Shown in pieces: positions 61,345-64,000 of a DNA stretch of 64,000 nt. This stretch comes from Litchfieldia sinesaloumensis (GTDB lineage Bacteria > Bacillota > Bacilli > Bacillales > Bacillaceae_L). The stretch's first letter is position 1. Each line of letters starts with the position of its first letter. The position numbers and the translations under genes are program-made. The stretch lies in contig NZ_LT732529.1 of assembly GCF_900156865.1 (NCBI RefSeq), forward strand, positions 328,300 through 392,299. The letters are read 5' to 3'. Below the pieces are notes generated by a model. That model made no database searches. It was given only the letters and a program-made list of their open reading frames with translations, and was not told where the DNA came from.

Positions 61345-62301
61345 ATGCGAAATCTGTTTAGGTGGGTGACACTCTTATTCCTTTTCACTATCCTCGTATC
61401 TTGTGGACAATCAGATTCTACTACTGGGGTAAAGAAAGTGGGTCTACTTGTACCAGACACGATTAATGACCAAGTGTGGGGCACAAAGGGGTATAAGGGG
61501 TTATTGCAGATAAAATCACAATTTCAAGTTGATGTTTATTATAAAGAGGCTATCACGACAGAGGTTGCGACAAGAACTGCAGTGGATGAATTTGTTAATA
61601 AAGGCGTTAATCTTATATTTGGCCATGGCAATGAGTATGTTTCCATTTTTAATGAGATTGCTGATGAGTATCCTGATGTTCATTTTGTCTTTTTTAACGG
61701 AAATACGAGAAAAGAGAATGTTACTAGCTTAAACTTCGATGGGCATGCTATGGGCTTTTTCGGTGGTATGGTTGCTGGCAAAATGACGGAAGCGAACAAG
61801 GTTGGGGTAATCGCTGCTTTTGAATGGCAGCCAGAGATTAATGGTTTTTATGAAGGTGTATTATTTCAAAATGATGATGTTGATGTAGATATTGGATATG
61901 TCCAGAACTGGGATGATGACGAAAAAGCACTTCGGATTGCGGAAGAAATGATTTCAGATGGAGTGGACATCATCTATCCTGCTGGAGATGGCTACAATGT
62001 CTCCGTTATTGAAAGACTTAAGGAAGATGGTCTTTATGCGATAGGCTATGTATCGGACCAATCTGATTTAGGGAAAGAAACGGTTTACACAAGCACGGTT
62101 CAACATGTTGATCAACTGTATGTGTTGGTTGCAAATAAATTTAATGAAGGTGAACTTAAATCAGGAAATCTCTATTTTGACTTCCAGGATGAGGTCATTT
62201 CATTGGGGACCTTCAGTCCGAAGATTGACGATTCGTTTATAGAAGAATTGAATCAGTATATACAGGAATATAAAGAAACAGGTAATCTACCTTCTAACTA
62301 A
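61345..62301 (+). CDS. med: Competence regulator Med (BMP-type lipoprotein)
   Basis: A 318-residue lipoprotein with lipobox ILVSC (Cys about 20) and a basic-membrane-protein/PBP-I fold (KVGLLVPDTINDQVWGTKGYKGL, IFGHGNEYVSIFNEIADEYPDVHFVF, GFFGGMVAGKM). In B. subtilis, Med is needed for full comK expression, is membrane-anchored and is located exactly here between yjaV and fabH. GAAGGAG precedes the ATG. No comZ frame was found after it. Confidence 0.92.
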   Translation: MRNLFRWVTLLFLFTILVSCGQSDSTTGVKKVGLLVPDTINDQVWGTKGYKGLLQIKSQFQVDVYYKEAITTEVATRTAVDEFVNKGVNLIFGHGNEYVSIFNEIADEYPDVHFVFFNGNTRKENVTSLNFDGHAMGFFGGMVAGKMTEANKVGVIAAFEWQPEINGFYEGVLFQNDDVDVDIGYVQNWDDDEKALRIAEEMISDGVDIIYPAGDGYNVSVIERLKEDGLYAIGYVSDQSDLGKETVYTSTVQHVDQLYVLVANKFNEGELKSGNLYFDFQDEVISLGTFSPKIDDSFIEELNQYIQEYKETGNLPSN

Positions 62302-62302
62302 A

Positions 62303-62338
62303 AGAAGCTGTCGTATTAGTGACAGCTTCTTATTTTTT
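62303..62338. terminator. Bidirectional terminator after med
   Basis: Stem AGAAGCTGTC / GACAGCTTCT (62303-62312 with 62321-62330) then TATTTTTTT, overlapping the stop of the convergent small gene. Confidence 0.88.
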
Positions 62339-62599
62339 TCGAAAATAATCCAAGAGCGGAGACAGTTCTTTTAATAGAGGTTTTAAATTATCAATTGAGG
62401 TCATAATATCACCTAATTGGTTCAATAATTGAGTGTAATCAGCCCCATCTGTTTGGTTAACATGCGTATGTTCTTCTGAATTATTCCATTCCATTCGTTT
62501 AGCGCGTTGTCCAAACATAAGCCGATCGAACGGATCAGACTTTGGAGATTCTTGGCTTTCCTCTTCTTTTATATCGAAATCCTCATGCTCATTACTCAT
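62330..62599 (-). CDS. Small acidic protein, 89 aa, between med and fabH
   Basis: An 89-residue protein: a long acidic, unstructured N-terminus (SNEHEDFDIKEEESQES), the FDRLMFGQRAKRMEW block, then an amphipathic helical end (LLNQLGDIMTSIDNLKPLLKELSPLL). The position corresponds to the small yjzB gene of B. subtilis, but I cannot confirm identity. The ATG has TTGGTGAT upstream. It is convergent with med. Confidence 0.72.
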   Translation of the reverse strand: MSNEHEDFDIKEEESQESPKSDPFDRLMFGQRAKRMEWNNSEEHTHVNQTDGADYTQLLNQLGDIMTSIDNLKPLLKELSPLLDYFRKK

Positions 62600-62740
62600 C
62601 TTTAATCACCAACTTACTTTAGAGATTTTTACAGATCAGTTTTACTATATTCATATGTATCACCACTTAAAATGAGATAGGCCTGTAACACATAAAATAC
62701 TGGGTGAAAGCGGATTCTTATAAAAATAAACGCTTAAATG

Positions 62741-62790
62741 TTGATAACGATTAAAAAATGAATTAAAATTAGTACCAAGTCATAATAATT
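62741..62790 (+). promoter_or_regulatory. fabH promoter with FapR operator
   Basis: TTGATA (62741-62746), 17 bases, TAAAAT (62764-62769). Directly at and after the -10, TTAGTACCAAGTCATAATAA closely matches the FapR operator of B. subtilis (core TTAGTACC). Malonyl-CoA releases FapR, so fabH-fabF transcription should follow precursor supply. The rest of 62600-62868 is AT-rich leader. Confidence 0.83.
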
Positions 62791-62868
62791 GATAATAAGA
62801 ATGGTGAAAAAAATTAAAGCTTATTCCATAAATTATGTTTATCGCAAAATAAAAAAGGAGATGTTTAT

Positions 62869-63801
62869 ATGGGTGTAGGAATAATCGGAATCAATCGATT
62901 TGTACCTGAAAGAGTTGTTACGAACAAAGATCTTGAAAAAATATTAGATACATCAGATGAATGGATACGGACAAGAACAGGAATAGAAGAACGTCGAATT
63001 GCAGATGATGATACAAACACATCAGACATGGCATTTGGAGCAGCAACTAAAGCGATTGAGGATTCAGGAATCAGTCCTGAAGAGATAGATTTGATCATTG
63101 TAGCTACAGTTACTCCTGATCATCCATTTCCATCTGTTGCATGTATGATTCAAGAGCGTCTTGGTGCAAAAAATGCAGCAGCGATGGATATTAGTGCGGC
63201 GTGCGCAGGATTCATGTACGGAATTATCACTGGGAAGCAATTTATTGAGAACGGTGATTATAAGCATGTATTAGTAGTAGGTGTTGAAAAACTCTCTAAA
63301 ATCGTTGACTGGAGCGACCGTAATACAGCTGTATTATTTGGTGACGGTGCTGGAGCAGTTGTTCTTGGCGAAGTTTCTGAAGGCAGAGGTATCCTATCCT
63401 ATGAATTAGGGGCAGATGGAACAGGTTCTAAGCATTTGTACCAGGATGAACATATCATCATGAACGGTCGTGAAGTCTTTAAATTTGCAGTAAGGCAAAT
63501 GGGAGAGTCGAGTGTAAATGTAATTGAAAAAGCAGGATTAAAACGAGAAGATGTTGATTATTTAATCCCACACCAAGCAAATATTCGAATCATGGAGGCC
63601 TCAAGAGAAAGACTTGAGCTACCAGTTGAAAAAATGTCAAAAACAGTGGATAAATTCGGAAATACATCCGCAGCATCGATTCCTATTTCAATCGTTGAAG
63701 ACCTCCAAGCAGGAAAAATTAAGGACGATGACGTAATTGTAATGGTAGGATTTGGTGGAGGACTAACATGGGGTGCCATCTGCATTAGATGGGGTCGCTA
63801 A
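62869..63801 (+). CDS. fabH: Beta-ketoacyl-ACP synthase III FabH
   Basis: A 310-residue condensing enzyme that starts fatty acid synthesis from an acyl-CoA and malonyl-ACP; Bacillus forms accept branched primers. The catalytic triad is present: Cys112 in DISAACAGF, His in LIPHQAN and Asn in FGNTSAAS, with [10 protein letters not shown] at the C-terminus. It matches FabHA by gene order (med-fabHA-fabF). AAAGGAG precedes the ATG. Confidence 0.96.
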   Translation: MGVGIIGINRFVPERVVTNKDLEKILDTSDEWIRTRTGIEERRIADDDTNTSDMAFGAATKAIEDSGISPEEIDLIIVATVTPDHPFPSVACMIQERLGAKNAAAMDISAACAGFMYGIITGKQFIENGDYKHVLVVGVEKLSKIVDWSDRNTAVLFGDGAGAVVLGEVSEGRGILSYELGADGTGSKHLYQDEHIIMNGREVFKFAVRQMGESSVNVIEKAGLKREDVDYLIPHQANIRIMEASRERLELPVEKMSKTVDKFGNTSAASIPISIVEDLQAGKIKDDDVIVMVGFGGGLTWGAICIRWGR

Positions 63802-63870
63802 CCTTAAAACATAAATTGACGATACGAACAACTTAAATTTTAGTAGAACTTAGGTGGAAGGTGAGAGAAT

Positions 63871-64000
63871 ATGGAAAAGAAACGTGTTGTAGTAACTGGT
63901 TTGGGTACAGTTTCACCACTGGGGAACGATACGAAAACAACTTGGGAAAACGCAAAAAACGGTGTGTCTGGAATTGGACCGTTAACAAGAATATCCATTA
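63871..64000 (+). CDS. fabF: Beta-ketoacyl-ACP synthase II FabF, N-terminal fragment
   Basis: The first 43 codons ([20 protein letters not shown] ... [11 protein letters not shown]) are the standard FabF opening; the rest is beyond the window. It lies 69 bases after fabH, with GGAAGGTGAG upstream, in the same operon. It extends acyl chains in fatty acid synthesis. Confidence 0.96.
   Translation, partial: MEKKRVVVTGLGTVSPLGNDTKTTWENAKNGVSGIGPLTRISI

Noticed and set aside
62600-62868. comZ gene
   Set aside because: No open frame resembling ComZ on the plus strand; the stretch holds the fabH promoter, FapR operator and leader.

Overview
The window looks like chromosome of a low-GC, spore-former-type member of the Bacillaceae that is not B. 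subtilis itself. It has strong AGGAGG-type ribosome sites, many TTG/GTG starts, Bacillus-type hairpin-plus-T terminators, and two blocks in B. subtilis-like order: yitK-yitL...yitS-yitT-ipi-like...yitU-yitV-yitW, and argCJBD-carAB-argF-yjzC-yjzD-yjaU-yjaV-med-fabH-fabF. No rRNA, tRNA, CRISPR array or prophage was seen.

Layout. 0-12.5 kb is mixed: the end of an EAL-domain protein, a DUF2777-like protein, a MATE exporter, a membrane-anchored GH13 protein whose catalytic residues are substituted, a 0.67 kb internally deleted IS1182-like element carrying a GC-rich repeat, a short-chain dehydrogenase, and an operon of two-component system + LolA-like lipoprotein + M48 membrane protease + tiny membrane protein. 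YtoQ and a membrane-anchored unknown follow.

12.5-25.8 kb is a carbohydrate-utilisation locus: a 1388-residue LPXTG-type wall protein (tandem DNRLRE modules, beta-helix lyase-like domain, Big2-like and F5/8C-like modules), two LplB/LplC-type ABC permeases, a GH88 unsaturated glucuronyl hydrolase, a lipoprotein solute-binding protein, a YesN/YesM two-component pair and a YesL (DUF624) protein. The likely logic is surface cleavage of a uronic-acid polysaccharide, import of unsaturated oligosaccharides, and intracellular hydrolysis by GH88. A shared upstream motif and cre-like sites suggest common control.

26-33.8 kb is the conserved yit region, interrupted by a 53-bp tandem repeat array (about nine units). 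33.9-49.5 kb is a block absent from the corresponding yitW-argC interval of B. subtilis as I recall it. It is an anaerobic/nitric-oxide module: DUF2249 proteins, an NnrS/CoxI-like membrane protein, a MIP18-type Fe-S factor, Fnr and a second Crp/Fnr protein, a NirJ/AhbD-like radical SAM protein, ModB, a CuA-containing heme-copper reductase that looks like a nitric oxide reductase rather than an oxidase, SCO, the RIC/ScdA repair protein, a soluble chemoreceptor, and molybdenum cofactor genes mobA, moeA, mobB, moaE and moaD. Near-consensus FNR boxes lie before most of its transcription units, several about 41.5 bp before the predicted start site.

49.5-64 kb is housekeeping: the arginine/carbamoyl-phosphate operon with ARG boxes before argC and again before carA, then yjzC to med, and finally fabH (FapR-type operator) and the first 130 bases of fabF.
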